A stretch of DNA of 64,000 nucleotides, taken from the NCBI RefSeq assembly GCF_027270315.1, contig NZ_CP114413.1, forward strand, positions 7,626,001 through 7,690,000, given 5' to 3'. The translations under genes were made by a program, and so were the position numbers. This DNA comes from Streptomyces cinnabarinus. Its GTDB lineage: Bacteria; Actinomycetota; Actinomycetes; Streptomycetales; Streptomycetaceae. The notes under the pieces were generated by a model. That model searched no databases and was not told the origin of the DNA. It worked only from the letters and a program-made list of their open reading frames with translations. Each line of letters opens with the position of its first letter. The first letter of the stretch is position 1. Below are positions 8,033 to 16,285 of this stretch, piece after piece.

Positions 8033-9925
8033 GTGACGATTCTGGAGACCATCCGGGGACCACGCGACCTGAAGGCGCTGTCCGAGGCGGAACTCGGGGA
8101 ACTGTCCGACGAGATCAGGGAGTTCCTGGTGCACGCGGTCGCGCGGACCGGTGGGCATCTCGGGCCCAACCTGGGTGTGGTGGAACTGTCCATCGCGCTC
8201 CACCGGGTCTTCGAGTCGCCGGTCGACCGCATCGTGTGGGACACCGGCCATCAGAGCTATGTGCACAAGTTGTTGACGGGACGTCAGGACTTCTCCAAGC
8301 TGCGCGGCAAGGGCGGCCTGTCCGGCTATCCCTCGCGCGAGGAGTCCGAGCACGACATCGTGGAGAACAGCCACGCCTCCACCGCGCTCGGCTGGGCCGA
8401 CGGGCTCGCCAAGGCCCGCCAGGTGCAGGGGGAGAAGGGGCATGTCGTCGCGGTCATCGGCGACGGCGCGCTGACCGGCGGCATGGCCTGGGAGGCGCTG
8501 AACAACATCGCGGCCGCCAAGGACCGGCCGCTGATCATCGTCGTCAACGACAACGAGCGGTCCTACGCCCCGACCATCGGCGGCCTCGCCAACCACCTCG
8601 CCACGCTGCGCACCACCGACAGCTACGAACAGGTCCTGGCCTGGGGCAAGGACGTACTGCTGCGCACCCCGGTGGTCGGGCACACCGTCTACGAGGCCCT
8701 GCACGGCGCCAAGAAGGGCTTCAAGGACGCCTTCGCACCCCAGGGCCTCTTCGAGGACCTGGGCCTGAAGTACGTCGGCCCCATCGACGGCCATGACATC
8801 GGTGCCGTCGAGTCCGCGCTGCGCCGCGCGAAACGCTTCCACGGGCCCGTCCTGGTCCACTGCCTCACCGAGAAGGGCCGCGGCTACGAACCCGCCCTCG
8901 CCCACGAGGAGGACCACTTCCACACCGTCGGTGTGATGGACCCGCTCACCTGCGAGTCGCTCGCCCCCTCCAACGGCCCGTCCTGGACCTCGGTGTTCGG
9001 CGACGAGATCGTCAGGATCGGCGAGGAGCGAGAGGACGTCGTGGCGATCACGGCGGCCATGCTGCACCCGGTCGGGCTCGGCAAGTTCGCCGCCCGCTTC
9101 CCGGACCGGGTCTGGGACGTCGGCATCGCCGAGCAGCACGCGGCGGTGTCCGCGGCCGGACTGGCGACCGGCGGTGTCCATCCGGTCGTCGCCGTCTACG
9201 CCACCTTCCTCAACCGCGCCTTCGACCAGCTCCTGATGGACGTCGCCCTGCACCGCTGCGGAGTCACCTTCGTCCTGGACCGGGCCGGGGTCACTGGCGT
9301 CGACGGCGCCTCCCACAACGGCATGTGGGACCTGTCGATCCTCCAGGTCGTCCCGGGCCTGCGGATCGCCGCGCCCCGGGACGCCGACGAGCTGCGCGCA
9401 CAGCTGCGGGAAGCCGTCGCCGTCGACGACGCGCCCACGCTGGTGCGGTTCCCGAAGGAGTCCGTGGGCCCGTCGATCCCGGCGGTGGACCGGATCGGCG
9501 GACTGGACGTGCTGCACCGCGGAGACCGGCCCGAGGTGCTGCTGGTCGCCGTCGGTGTGATGGCTCCCGTCTGCCTCCAGGCCGCGGAGCTCCTGGAGGC
9601 CCGCGGCATCGACTGCACCGTCGTCGACCCCCGTTGGGTCAAGCCCGTCGACCCGGCACTGCCCGGCCTCGCCGCCGGACACCGCCTCGTCGCCGTCGTC
9701 GAGGACAACAGCCGGGCCGCCGGAGTGGGCGCCGCCGTGGCGCTCGCCCTCGGTGACGCCGACGTCGATGTGCCGGTACGGCGGTTCGGCATCCCCGAGC
9801 AGTTCCTCGCCCACGCCAAACGCGGCGAGGTGCTGGCGGACATCGGCCTCACGCCCGTCGAGGTCGCCGGACGGATCAGCGCGAGCCTGGCCGTCCAGGA
9901 GCCAGTCAAGGAGACAGCGGAATGA
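8033..9925 (+). CDS. dxs: 1-deoxy-D-xylulose-5-phosphate synthase Dxs
   Basis: 630-aa thiamine diphosphate enzyme that condenses pyruvate and glyceraldehyde-3-phosphate, the first MEP-pathway step. Landmarks are DTGHQSYVHKLLTGR, the TPP/Mg motif GDGALTGGMAWEALNN near residue 143, and the transketolase-type GIAEQHA segment. GTG 8033 is chosen because the family N-terminus (ILETIRGPRDLKAL) starts there and AGGGGG lies upstream; the frame is open further left but that stretch overlaps ispG and is not Dxs-like. The end overlaps the aminotransferase by ATGA. Confidence 0.96.
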   Translation: MTILETIRGPRDLKALSEAELGELSDEIREFLVHAVARTGGHLGPNLGVVELSIALHRVFESPVDRIVWDTGHQSYVHKLLTGRQDFSKLRGKGGLSGYPSREESEHDIVENSHASTALGWADGLAKARQVQGEKGHVVAVIGDGALTGGMAWEALNNIAAAKDRPLIIVVNDNERSYAPTIGGLANHLATLRTTDSYEQVLAWGKDVLLRTPVVGHTVYEALHGAKKGFKDAFAPQGLFEDLGLKYVGPIDGHDIGAVESALRRAKRFHGPVLVHCLTEKGRGYEPALAHEEDHFHTVGVMDPLTCESLAPSNGPSWTSVFGDEIVRIGEEREDVVAITAAMLHPVGLGKFAARFPDRVWDVGIAEQHAAVSAAGLATGGVHPVVAVYATFLNRAFDQLLMDVALHRCGVTFVLDRAGVTGVDGASHNGMWDLSILQVVPGLRIAAPRDADELRAQLREAVAVDDAPTLVRFPKESVGPSIPAVDRIGGLDVLHRGDRPEVLLVAVGVMAPVCLQAAELLEARGIDCTVVDPRWVKPVDPALPGLAAGHRLVAVVEDNSRAAGVGAAVALALGDADVDVPVRRFGIPEQFLAHAKRGEVLADIGLTPVEVAGRISASLAVQEPVKETAE

Positions 9926-11307
9926 CCACGGAGTTCGACCTCGGCGCGCTGCTGGCCGAGCGCGGAGCCGAGCGCTACGAGCTGCACGGCAAGTACCTGA
10001 ACCACCAGCTCCCGCGCATGCTGCACACCATCGGCTTCGACAAGGTCTATGAGCGCGCCGAGGGCGCCTACTTCTGGGACGCGGACGGCGCCGACTACCT
10101 CGACATGCTCGCCGGGTTCGGGGTGATGGGCCTCGGCCGCCACCACCCCGTCGTCCGCAAGGCGCTGCACGACGTCCTCGACGCCCAGCTCGCCGATCTC
10201 ACCCGCTTCGACTGCCAGCCACTGCCCGGACTGCTCGCCGAGAAGCTGCTCGCGCACAGCCCGCACCTGGACCGGGTGTTCTTCGGCAACAGCGGCACCG
10301 AGGCGGTCGAGACCGCCCTGAAATTCGCCCGCCGCGCCACCGGCAGGCCCCGCGTCCTCTACTGCGACCACGCCTTCCACGGACTGACCACCGGCGCCCT
10401 GTCCGTCAACGGCGAGGACGGCTTCCGGGACGGCTTCGCCCCGCTGCTGCCCGACACGGCCGTACCCCTCGGCGATCTCGACGCCCTGGCCCGGGAGTTG
10501 AAGAAGGGCGACGTCGCCGCCCTGATCGTCGAGCCGATCCAGGGCAAGGGCGTGCACGAGGCCCCGCCCGGCTATCTGCGCGCTGCCCAGGAGCTGCTCC
10601 ATAAGCACAAGGCGCTGCTCATCGCCGACGAGGTGCAGACCGGGCTCGGCCGGACCGGGGACTTCTACGCCTACCAGCACGAGGACGGCGTCGAGCCGGA
10701 CCTGGTGTGCGTGGCCAAGGCCCTGTCCGGCGGCTATGTGCCGGTCGGCGCCACCCTCGGCAAGGACTGGATCTTCAAGAAGGTCTACTCCTCGATGGAC
10801 CGGGTCCTGGTCCACTCGGCGAGCTTCGGGGCCAACGCCCAGGCCATGGCGGCCGGGCTCGCGGTGCTCGCCGTACTGGAGGACGAGCAGATCGTCGCGA
10901 ACGCCCGCGTCACCGGCGACCTGCTGAGGTCCCGGCTCGCGGCGCTGACCGACAAGTACGAGCTGCTCGCCGACGTACGCGGCCGGGGCCTGATGATCGG
11001 CATCGAGTTCGGCAGGCCCTCCTCGCTGAAGCTGCGCAGCCGGTGGACCATGCTCCAGGCGGCGCGCAAGGGACTGTTCGCGCAGATGGTCGTCGTACCG
11101 CTGCTCCAGCGGCACCGGATCCTCACCCAGGTCTCCGGTGACCATCTGGAGGTGATCAAGCTGATCCCGCCGCTGATCGTCGGGGAGCGGGAGGTGGAGC
11201 GGTTCGTGGACGCCTTCACCGAGGTGATGGACGACGCGCACAGCGGTGGCGGGCTGATGTGGGACTTCGGCAGGACGCTGGTGAAGCAGGCGGTGGCCAA
11301 CCGCTAG
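9922..11307 (+). CDS. hpnO: Class III PLP aminotransferase, HpnO-like
   Basis: 461-aa class III aminotransferase. In hopanoid producers HpnO transfers an amino group onto the ribosylhopane-derived aldehyde to give aminobacteriohopanetriol. Landmarks are FFGNSGTEAVETALKFAR, the cofactor-contacting IADEVQTGLGRTG, and the Schiff-base lysine in CVAKALSGGYVPVG. The ATGA overlap with dxs places it in the operon. Substrate assignment rests on genomic context; family membership is clear. Confidence 0.88.
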   Translation: MTTEFDLGALLAERGAERYELHGKYLNHQLPRMLHTIGFDKVYERAEGAYFWDADGADYLDMLAGFGVMGLGRHHPVVRKALHDVLDAQLADLTRFDCQPLPGLLAEKLLAHSPHLDRVFFGNSGTEAVETALKFARRATGRPRVLYCDHAFHGLTTGALSVNGEDGFRDGFAPLLPDTAVPLGDLDALARELKKGDVAALIVEPIQGKGVHEAPPGYLRAAQELLHKHKALLIADEVQTGLGRTGDFYAYQHEDGVEPDLVCVAKALSGGYVPVGATLGKDWIFKKVYSSMDRVLVHSASFGANAQAMAAGLAVLAVLEDEQIVANARVTGDLLRSRLAALTDKYELLADVRGRGLMIGIEFGRPSSLKLRSRWTMLQAARKGLFAQMVVVPLLQRHRILTQVSGDHLEVIKLIPPLIVGEREVERFVDAFTEVMDDAHSGGGLMWDFGRTLVKQAVANR

Positions 11308-11324
11308 CGGCAGCTGGAAGGGGT

Positions 11325-11359
11325 TTGCCTCAGAGGCAAGAAAATTGCCGCTGAGGCAA
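11325..11359. promoter_or_regulatory. Tandem palindromic operator upstream of the XRE-cupin gene
   Basis: Two 15-bp palindromes share the consensus TTGCCnnnnnGGCAA. The first, 11325-11339, is perfect (TTGCCTC-A-GAGGCAA). The second, 11345-11359, keeps the TTGCC/GGCAA arms. Their centres are 20 bp apart, about two helical turns, so two dimers would sit on the same DNA face. They end about 20 bp before the start of the XRE-cupin gene, so autoregulation is the likely role. Confidence 0.65.
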
Positions 11360-11380
11360 ATCTCCGGCTGAATGGAGAGC

Positions 11381-12004
11381 ATGAGCTCTCCCGAGACCGG
11401 GCCGGCCGACGAGCTGCCCGTGGTGGCGCCCCAGCTCCGTGCCCTCCGGCGCCAGGCCGCGCTCACCCTGGAGGCCGCGGCCCGCGCCGCCGGTCTGTCC
11501 CCGGCCCATCTGTCCCGGCTGGAGACCGGGCAGCGCCAGCCCTCGCTGCCGATGCTGCTAGCGCTCGCGCGTATCTACGGTACGACGGTCTCCGAGCTGC
11601 TCGGCGAGACGGTCGCCGACCGGGAGTCCGTCGTGCGCTCCGCCGACATGGAACCGACGGCGGCCGGCGGCTGGACGTACTGGCAGGCCGGCGCCCCCGG
11701 CCGCGGGATGCAGGCGCTGCGCCTGCACGTTCCCTTCGGCTCCCAGGGCGACATCGTGCGGGTGCATCCGGGCGAGGAGTGGCTCTACGTCCTCACCGGG
11801 CGGCTCCGGCTGCGCCTCGGCGACACCACGCACCGGCTGGCACCGGGCGACAGCGCCCACTTCGACTCGCTCACCCCGCACCGGATCGCCGCCCTGGATC
11901 CGGCCGGGGTCGAGCTCCTGTTCGTCCACACCCTGCTGCAGAGCCCCACGGCCGCCCTGTGCCTGGGCGGTCCGACCCCTTCACACACCGGAGAGATGCC
12001 ATGA
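11381..12004 (+). CDS. XRE-family regulator with C-terminal cupin domain
   Basis: About 207-aa transcription factor. An XRE helix-turn-helix occupies roughly residues 15-70 (LRRQAALTLEAAARAAGLSP, then HLSRLETGQRQPS), followed by a cupin_2 sensor domain (VHPGEEWLYVLTGRLRLRLGD, then DSLTPHRI). Such proteins usually bind a small ligand in the cupin barrel. Start is ATG 11381 (MSSPETG), close behind GGAGAG; ATG 11372, three codons earlier, is the alternative. It follows the hopanoid operon after only ~70 bp and is preceded by a double palindrome. The stop overlaps the next ATG (ATGA). Confidence 0.9.
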   Translation: MSSPETGPADELPVVAPQLRALRRQAALTLEAAARAAGLSPAHLSRLETGQRQPSLPMLLALARIYGTTVSELLGETVADRESVVRSADMEPTAAGGWTYWQAGAPGRGMQALRLHVPFGSQGDIVRVHPGEEWLYVLTGRLRLRLGDTTHRLAPGDSAHFDSLTPHRIAALDPAGVELLFVHTLLQSPTAALCLGGPTPSHTGEMP

Positions 12005-12129
12005 GCGGTAGCGACATGGAGGAGAAGTTCCCGCGCGCCCTGTGGGTCCGCCTGATCATCTACATCGCGGTGGGGCATGTCTTCGCCGCGTTCATCTACT
12101 TCCTGTTCGAGGTGGGCGCGAAGCAGTAG
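12001..12129 (+). CDS. 42-aa single-pass membrane protein (DUF6126-like)
   Basis: Tiny protein starting in an ATGA overlap with the XRE-cupin stop. It has a charged N-terminus (MSGSDMEEKFPRALW), one hydrophobic helix (VRLIIYIAVGHVFAAFIYFLF) and a short tail ending in KQ. This matches what I recall of DUF6126 proteins, which are annotated after XRE-cupin regulators in Streptomyces. Function is unknown; tight coupling suggests it works with, or reports to, the regulator at the membrane. Confidence 0.85.
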   Translation: MSGSDMEEKFPRALWVRLIIYIAVGHVFAAFIYFLFEVGAKQ

Positions 12130-12144
12130 CCGCCCGGTCCTGCG

Positions 12145-12930
12145 TCAGTCGAGCAGGCGCTCGCGCAGCCGCTCCCGGACCTCGGGAGTGACGCCCAGCG
12201 CCTGCTCCAGATAGGTGTCGACACCGCCCCAGTTCTCCTCGATCGTCTCGAAGGCCGCGGTCAGGTACTCGGCGCGCGCGTCGAAGAGCGGGCTGAGCAG
12301 CTCCATGACCTCGGGGGTGTAGCTGTTGTTGCGCTGCACCTTGTAGCGGCGGTGCTTGGCGTTGGACTCCAGGTAGTCGGCGAGGATCGCCTCCCGCTCG
12401 ACGCCCAGGGCGAGCAGGGTCACCGCTATCGACAGACCGGCCCGGTCCTTGCCGGCGGCGCAGTGCATCAGGGCCGGGACGCTGTCCTCGGCGAGGGAGT
12501 GCAGCACCCGGGAGTGCTCGGTGGTGCGCTCCTTGATGATCATGCGGTACGACTCGATCATGCGGTTGGCGGCCTTGCCGTCGTCCAGGATCTCCCGCAG
12601 CTGCTCGATGTCGCCGTCGCGGACCATCTTCCAGAACTCGGCGCCGTCCGCGGGGTCGGACAGCGGCAGGTTCACATTGCGCACCCCGGTCAGCTCGACG
12701 TCGGGGCCCTCCAGCTTCTGGTCCGCGGCGTTGCGGAAGTCGAAGATCGTGTGCAGGCCGAGGGTGTCGAGGAACGTCGCGTCCTCGTCGGTCGCATGCG
12801 CGAGGTGGCCGCTGCGGAACAGCACACCCTGCCGTACCCGGCGTCCGTCCACGGTCGGCAGTCCGCCCACATCGCGGAAGTTGCGAACTCCGGCCAGCTC
12901 CGGCTCGGTCGACGGGACCTGCTGCGTCAC
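12145..12930 (-). CDS. Tyrosine/serine protein phosphatase (Y_phosphatase3 family)
   Basis: 261-aa cysteine phosphatase. The P-loop HCAAGKDR (HCx5R signature) supplies the nucleophilic Cys and the phosphate-binding Arg. The upstream GVRNFRDVGGLPTVDGRRVRQGVLFRSG is the characteristic N-terminal segment of this family. GTG 12930 is chosen because GGGAGGAG precedes it and the conserved domain starts shortly after; the open frame extends to 13083 but that part has no family resemblance. It is convergent with the hopanoid operon end. Cellular substrate is not evident. Confidence 0.9.
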   Translation of the reverse strand: MTQQVPSTEPELAGVRNFRDVGGLPTVDGRRVRQGVLFRSGHLAHATDEDATFLDTLGLHTIFDFRNAADQKLEGPDVELTGVRNVNLPLSDPADGAEFWKMVRDGDIEQLREILDDGKAANRMIESYRMIIKERTTEHSRVLHSLAEDSVPALMHCAAGKDRAGLSIAVTLLALGVEREAILADYLESNAKHRRYKVQRNNSYTPEVMELLSPLFDARAEYLTAAFETIEENWGGVDTYLEQALGVTPEVRERLRERLLD

Positions 12931-13306
12931 TTGGGCTCCTCCCACCGGTCCGTCCGGCTCGGCACGCCGACGGGCACGCCACGACGATACGACATCGAAA
13001 CCGGCCACCCATGGAATATGCCAAAACGGGCGAACAGTGCCAATATCCGCCCGATTCCGTTCTGTCCGAATTGCAGCCTTCATTCCAACTCGCTCTGGAA
13101 TAAAGGAGTCTGGAGCAACGTCACGTGAGCAGCGTCATATCAGTGACAGTGCGTCGTCCGTCATGTTCACGTAATTCATGCGCTTTTCAAGGGTATTTAC
13201 GGGAGTCGATCTCCCCCTAATGCACGGAAAGTGACTGGGAATTCTTACTAGGGATCAAGAAGGACGCCTTCGCGTGGAACCTTCTGCTTGTCCCTTTGCG
13301 TCTTGG
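12931..13306. other. Intergenic region between the phosphatase and the riboswitch
   Basis: A stretch of roughly 380 bp without a credible gene. It is noticeably more AT-rich than its surroundings between about 13060 and 13260 and must hold the divergent promoters of the phosphatase and the M23 peptidase. I could not assign -35/-10 elements with confidence. Confidence 0.5.
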
Positions 13307-13513
13307 TCGCTTACGTTCGCCACCAATCCGAGCGGACGCCTAATCCTGCCGCCGCTCGGGATCCGCACACTCACCCGTGCACGGCAGGAGCGGGGGACCC
13401 ACAGGCACAACCGCCTGGTCCGGTCTCCGGAACAGGCTCGGGGTCAAGTCGCGCCCAGCGCGCGGCCGGACATCTCCAGTCCGAACCCGACAGCTCACCT
13501 CGTAGGCGCCGGA
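13307..13513 (+). ncRNA. ydaO-type (c-di-AMP) riboswitch
   Basis: Leader RNA in front of the LysM/M23 peptidase. Landmarks remembered from the Streptomyces ydaO class are in order: TCGCTTACGTTCGCCACCAA, CTAATCCTGCCGCC, GGCAGGAGCGGGGGACCCA, GGCTCGGGGTCAAG, and the closing CCGAACCCGACAGCTCACCT followed by GTAGGCG. The distance to the ATG at 13526 and the role of the downstream gene match the known c-di-AMP control of cell-wall hydrolases in actinomycetes. Boundaries are approximate. Confidence 0.9.
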
Positions 13514-13525
13514 GAGGAATTCGCC

Positions 13526-14497
13526 ATGCCCGCGAAGGGTAAGCACCGCCGTCCCAAGAGCCTGCGCCTCACCCGCTCGATCGCCGTCGCCGGAACCGGT
13601 GGCGCCGCGCTCGCCCTCCCGCTTCTGGGTGCCACCGGCGCCCACGCGGCCCCGGCGCAGTCGGTTTCGGAAAAGGCCGTTCAGTCGGTCCAGTCGGTCC
13701 AGTCGGTCGACAAGAAGACGGCCGAGAAGAAGGCCGCCGCCAAGAAGTCCGCCAAGCAGAGCACCAAGACCTACACGGTCCGCTCCGGCGACTACCTCTC
13801 GAAGATCGCGGACGACCAGAACGTCAGCGGTGGCTGGCAGAAGCTGTACCAGGACAACCGCACGGCCGTCGGCACCGACCCGTCGCTGATCCACCCCGGC
13901 CTGAAGCTGTCGATCGGCAAGAAGGCCGCCACGACGGACACCGCCGAGAAGCCGGCCGCGAAGTCCTCCACCAAGTCGTCCTCGTCCTCCTCGGGCGCCA
14001 CGAAGAAGACGTCGCAGTCCGCCACGGCTTCCCAGTCCTCCGCCTCCCAGGCGCAGCCGGCCGCCCAGGCCGCCCCGAGCACCGTCAACGGCTTCTCCGC
14101 CCCGGTCTCCGGCGCCGGTGTCGGCACCTCCTACAAGGTCGCGGGCAGCATGTGGTCCAGCGGCTACCACACCGGCGTCGACTTCGTCGTCCCGACCGGC
14201 ACCTCCCTGAAGGCCGTGGGCACGGGCACCGTCGTCTCGGCCGGCTGGGCGGGTGCCTACGGCAACCAGGTCGTCATCCAGCTCGCCGACGGCCACTATG
14301 CGCAGTACGCCCACCTGTCCTCGCTGTCCGTCTCCAGCGGCCAGTCGGTGACCGCGGGCCAGCAGGTCGGCCTCTCCGGCTCGACCGGCAACTCGACCGG
14401 GCCGCACCTCCACTTCGAGATCCGCACCACGCCGGACTACGGCTCGGACGTCGACCCGGTCGCCTACCTCAGCTCGAAGGGCGTCTCCATCGGCTGA
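13526..14497 (+). CDS. Secreted LysM-M23 peptidoglycan endopeptidase
   Basis: 323-aa exported cell-wall hydrolase. A basic N-terminus plus hydrophobic segment forms a signal peptide, cleaved probably after AHA near residue 40. It is followed by a short SVQ-repeat linker, a Lys/Ala-rich stretch, a LysM peptidoglycan-binding domain (TYTVRSGDYLSKIADDQNV onward), a Ser/Ala/Gln-rich linker and a C-terminal M23 metallopeptidase. The zinc-site motifs are HTGVDF (HxxxD) and HLHFEI (HxH). ATG 13526 follows GGAGAGGAA, directly after the riboswitch, so expression should respond to c-di-AMP. A strong terminator follows. Confidence 0.94.
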   Translation: MPAKGKHRRPKSLRLTRSIAVAGTGGAALALPLLGATGAHAAPAQSVSEKAVQSVQSVQSVDKKTAEKKAAAKKSAKQSTKTYTVRSGDYLSKIADDQNVSGGWQKLYQDNRTAVGTDPSLIHPGLKLSIGKKAATTDTAEKPAAKSSTKSSSSSSGATKKTSQSATASQSSASQAQPAAQAAPSTVNGFSAPVSGAGVGTSYKVAGSMWSSGYHTGVDFVVPTGTSLKAVGTGTVVSAGWAGAYGNQVVIQLADGHYAQYAHLSSLSVSSGQSVTAGQQVGLSGSTGNSTGPHLHFEIRTTPDYGSDVDPVAYLSSKGVSIG

Positions 14498-14535
14498 CGA
14501 ACCCCCGCCACACCGGCAACCTGCCTGACACGCGG

Positions 14536-14580
14536 CCGAAGGCCGGACCCCTGATCCCCGGGTCCGGCCTTCGGTGTTTA
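14536..14580 (+). terminator. Rho-independent terminator after the M23 gene
   Basis: Perfect 15-bp stem (CCGAAGGCCGGACCC with its complement, 14536-14550 and 14560-14574), 9-nt loop, then TGTTTA. Confidence 0.85.
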
Positions 14581-14681
14581 TTCCGGAGTTGGCCAAGGCT
14601 TTAGGCGTGGCTTATCTCACCGCCCGTCAACCCCTGCCTACGGTCGCGTAGGTCACATTCGAGGGTGAATCATGAGCCGAT

Positions 14682-15500
14682 GTGGCAGACGATTCGAAGA
14701 GTGACAGCAAGGCAGTGATCGGGTCGTACGTGGCGGTGGGGGACAGCTTCACCGAGGGCGTCGGCGACCCTGGCCCGGACGGGGCGTTCGTCGGCTGGGC
14801 CGACCGGTTCGCGGTGCTGCTCGCGGACCGCCGGCCCGAGGGCGACTTCGGCTATACGAACCTGGCGGTGCGCGGGAAGCTGCTGGACCAGATCGTCGCG
14901 GACCAGCTCCCCAAGGCCCGGGAGCTCGCCCCGGACCTGGTCTCCTTCTGCGCCGGAGGCAACGACATCATCCGGCCCGGCACCGACCCCGACGAGGTCG
15001 CCGAGCGGTTCGAGCGGGCCATCGCCCAGCTCACCGAGACCGCCGGGACCGTCATGGTGACGACCGGCTTCGACACCCGTGGCGTGCCCGTGCTGAAGCA
15101 TCTGCGCGGCAAGATCGCCACGTACAACCTGCATGTGCGGTCCATCGCCGACCGGTACGGCTGCCCGGTGCTCGACCTGTGGTCGCTGAGGACCGTGCAG
15201 GACCGGCGTGCCTGGGACGACGACCGGCTGCACCTCTCGCCCGAGGGGCACACGCGCGTGGCGCTGCGTGCGGGCCAGGTGCTCGGCCTTCAGGTGCCGG
15301 CCGACCCGGACCAGCCCTGGCCGCCGCTGCCGCCGCGCGGGACGCTGGAGGTCCGGCGGGACGATGTGCACTGGGCGCGCGAGTACCTGGTGCCGTGGAT
15401 CGGGCGACGGCTGCGCGGGGAGTCCTCGGGCGACCATGTGACGGCCAAGGGCAGCCTGTCGCCGGACGACATCAAGATGCGGATCGACGCGGCCGTCTGA
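14682..15500 (+). CDS. SGNH/GDSL-family hydrolase
   Basis: 272-aa serine esterase/lipase of the SGNH fold. Block I with the nucleophile is VAVGDSFTEGVGD (residues ~17-29), the block III Asn is in CAGGNDII, and block V with Asp and His is DRLHLSPEGH. No signal peptide, so it is probably cytoplasmic. GTG 14682 is the likely start (MADDSKSDSKAV); the Shine-Dalgarno is weak. The tail after residue ~220 (MKMR-type, VTAKGSLSPDDIKMRIDAAV) is common in Streptomyces members. Substrate unknown. Confidence 0.88.
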   Translation: MADDSKSDSKAVIGSYVAVGDSFTEGVGDPGPDGAFVGWADRFAVLLADRRPEGDFGYTNLAVRGKLLDQIVADQLPKARELAPDLVSFCAGGNDIIRPGTDPDEVAERFERAIAQLTETAGTVMVTTGFDTRGVPVLKHLRGKIATYNLHVRSIADRYGCPVLDLWSLRTVQDRRAWDDDRLHLSPEGHTRVALRAGQVLGLQVPADPDQPWPPLPPRGTLEVRRDDVHWAREYLVPWIGRRLRGESSGDHVTAKGSLSPDDIKMRIDAAV

Positions 15501-15532
15501 AGTTCCCCGCCAAGCCTCCCGGGGGTGGCCGC

Positions 15533-16162
15533 TCAGCGCGCCGCTGCCGTCAACGCCTCTCGCTCGATGCCCAGTTCCCGGGCCAGTGCCTCGTCGGCCC
15601 ACTCCTGGGCACGCGCGCGTGAGAGGGCGCCCTGGTAGGACGTCAGCTGGACGGCGAGGCCGTCGAGGAGGGCGGTGAGGCGGAGGGCGGCGGCCTCGGG
15701 GTCGGGGCAGGGGAACTCGCCCGCGGCCACCCCTTCGGCGATGACCTCGGTGATGGCCGCCTTCCACCGTTTGTCGAGGGCCTGGGTGACCTCACGCAGC
15801 GCGGGTTCGCGCAGCGCCGCCGCCCAGCCCTCGATCCACAGCCGCCAGCCCTTGGCCTGACCTGTGGGCGCGTACCAGCGGACGGCCGTGCGCAGTCGGC
15901 GCAGCGCGGTCGTCCGGCGGCCGAGCAGCTTGCGCAGCTGCGCGAGGTCGTCCTCGGCGGCGTACGCGAAGGCCGCGGCGACCAGCTTCTCCTTGGTGGA
16001 GAAGTGGTAAAGCACCAGGGCGTTGCTCACGCCGAGCGCCGAGGCCACGTCGGCGATCCTGACCGCCGACACGCCCCGTGCCTCGATCTGCTCGATGGCG
16101 GCCCGCAGCAACTCCTCACGCCGCTCCGCCACACTCAACCGCACCCTCGCCACGGCGCTCAC
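15533..16162 (-). CDS. TetR-family regulator
   Basis: 209-aa repressor. The N-terminal helix-turn-helix covers residues ~10-57 (RREELLRAAIEQIEARGVSAVRIADVASALG, then LVLYHFSTKEKLVAAAF). The remainder is the all-helical ligand-binding domain. It starts at GTG 16162. It lies 124 bp downstream of, and in the same orientation as, the amino-acid dehydrogenase gene, whose promoter holds a TetR-like palindrome at 17474-17493, so it is the natural candidate regulator of that gene (inference). Confidence 0.9.
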   Translation of the reverse strand: MSAVARVRLSVAERREELLRAAIEQIEARGVSAVRIADVASALGVSNALVLYHFSTKEKLVAAAFAYAAEDDLAQLRKLLGRRTTALRRLRTAVRWYAPTGQAKGWRLWIEGWAAALREPALREVTQALDKRWKAAITEVIAEGVAAGEFPCPDPEAAALRLTALLDGLAVQLTSYQGALSRARAQEWADEALARELGIEREALTAAAR

Positions 16163-16285
16163 CCTAAACCCTGGTGCCGGGGGCGCCGGGGTCCACCCCG
16201 GGGTGGTGAAAGGCTCAACCAGGGGCGCCGCACGGGCCGGTGCGCAGGCGTTCGGCTCGGACGCCCCCGGCTCACGGGCGCGCGC

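Noticed and set aside
12352..13128. A plus-strand 258-codon frame opposite the phosphatase gene
   Set aside because: The minus strand carries the HCx5R phosphatase with a good ribosome site; the plus frame has no motif and is Gly/Val/Arg-rich.
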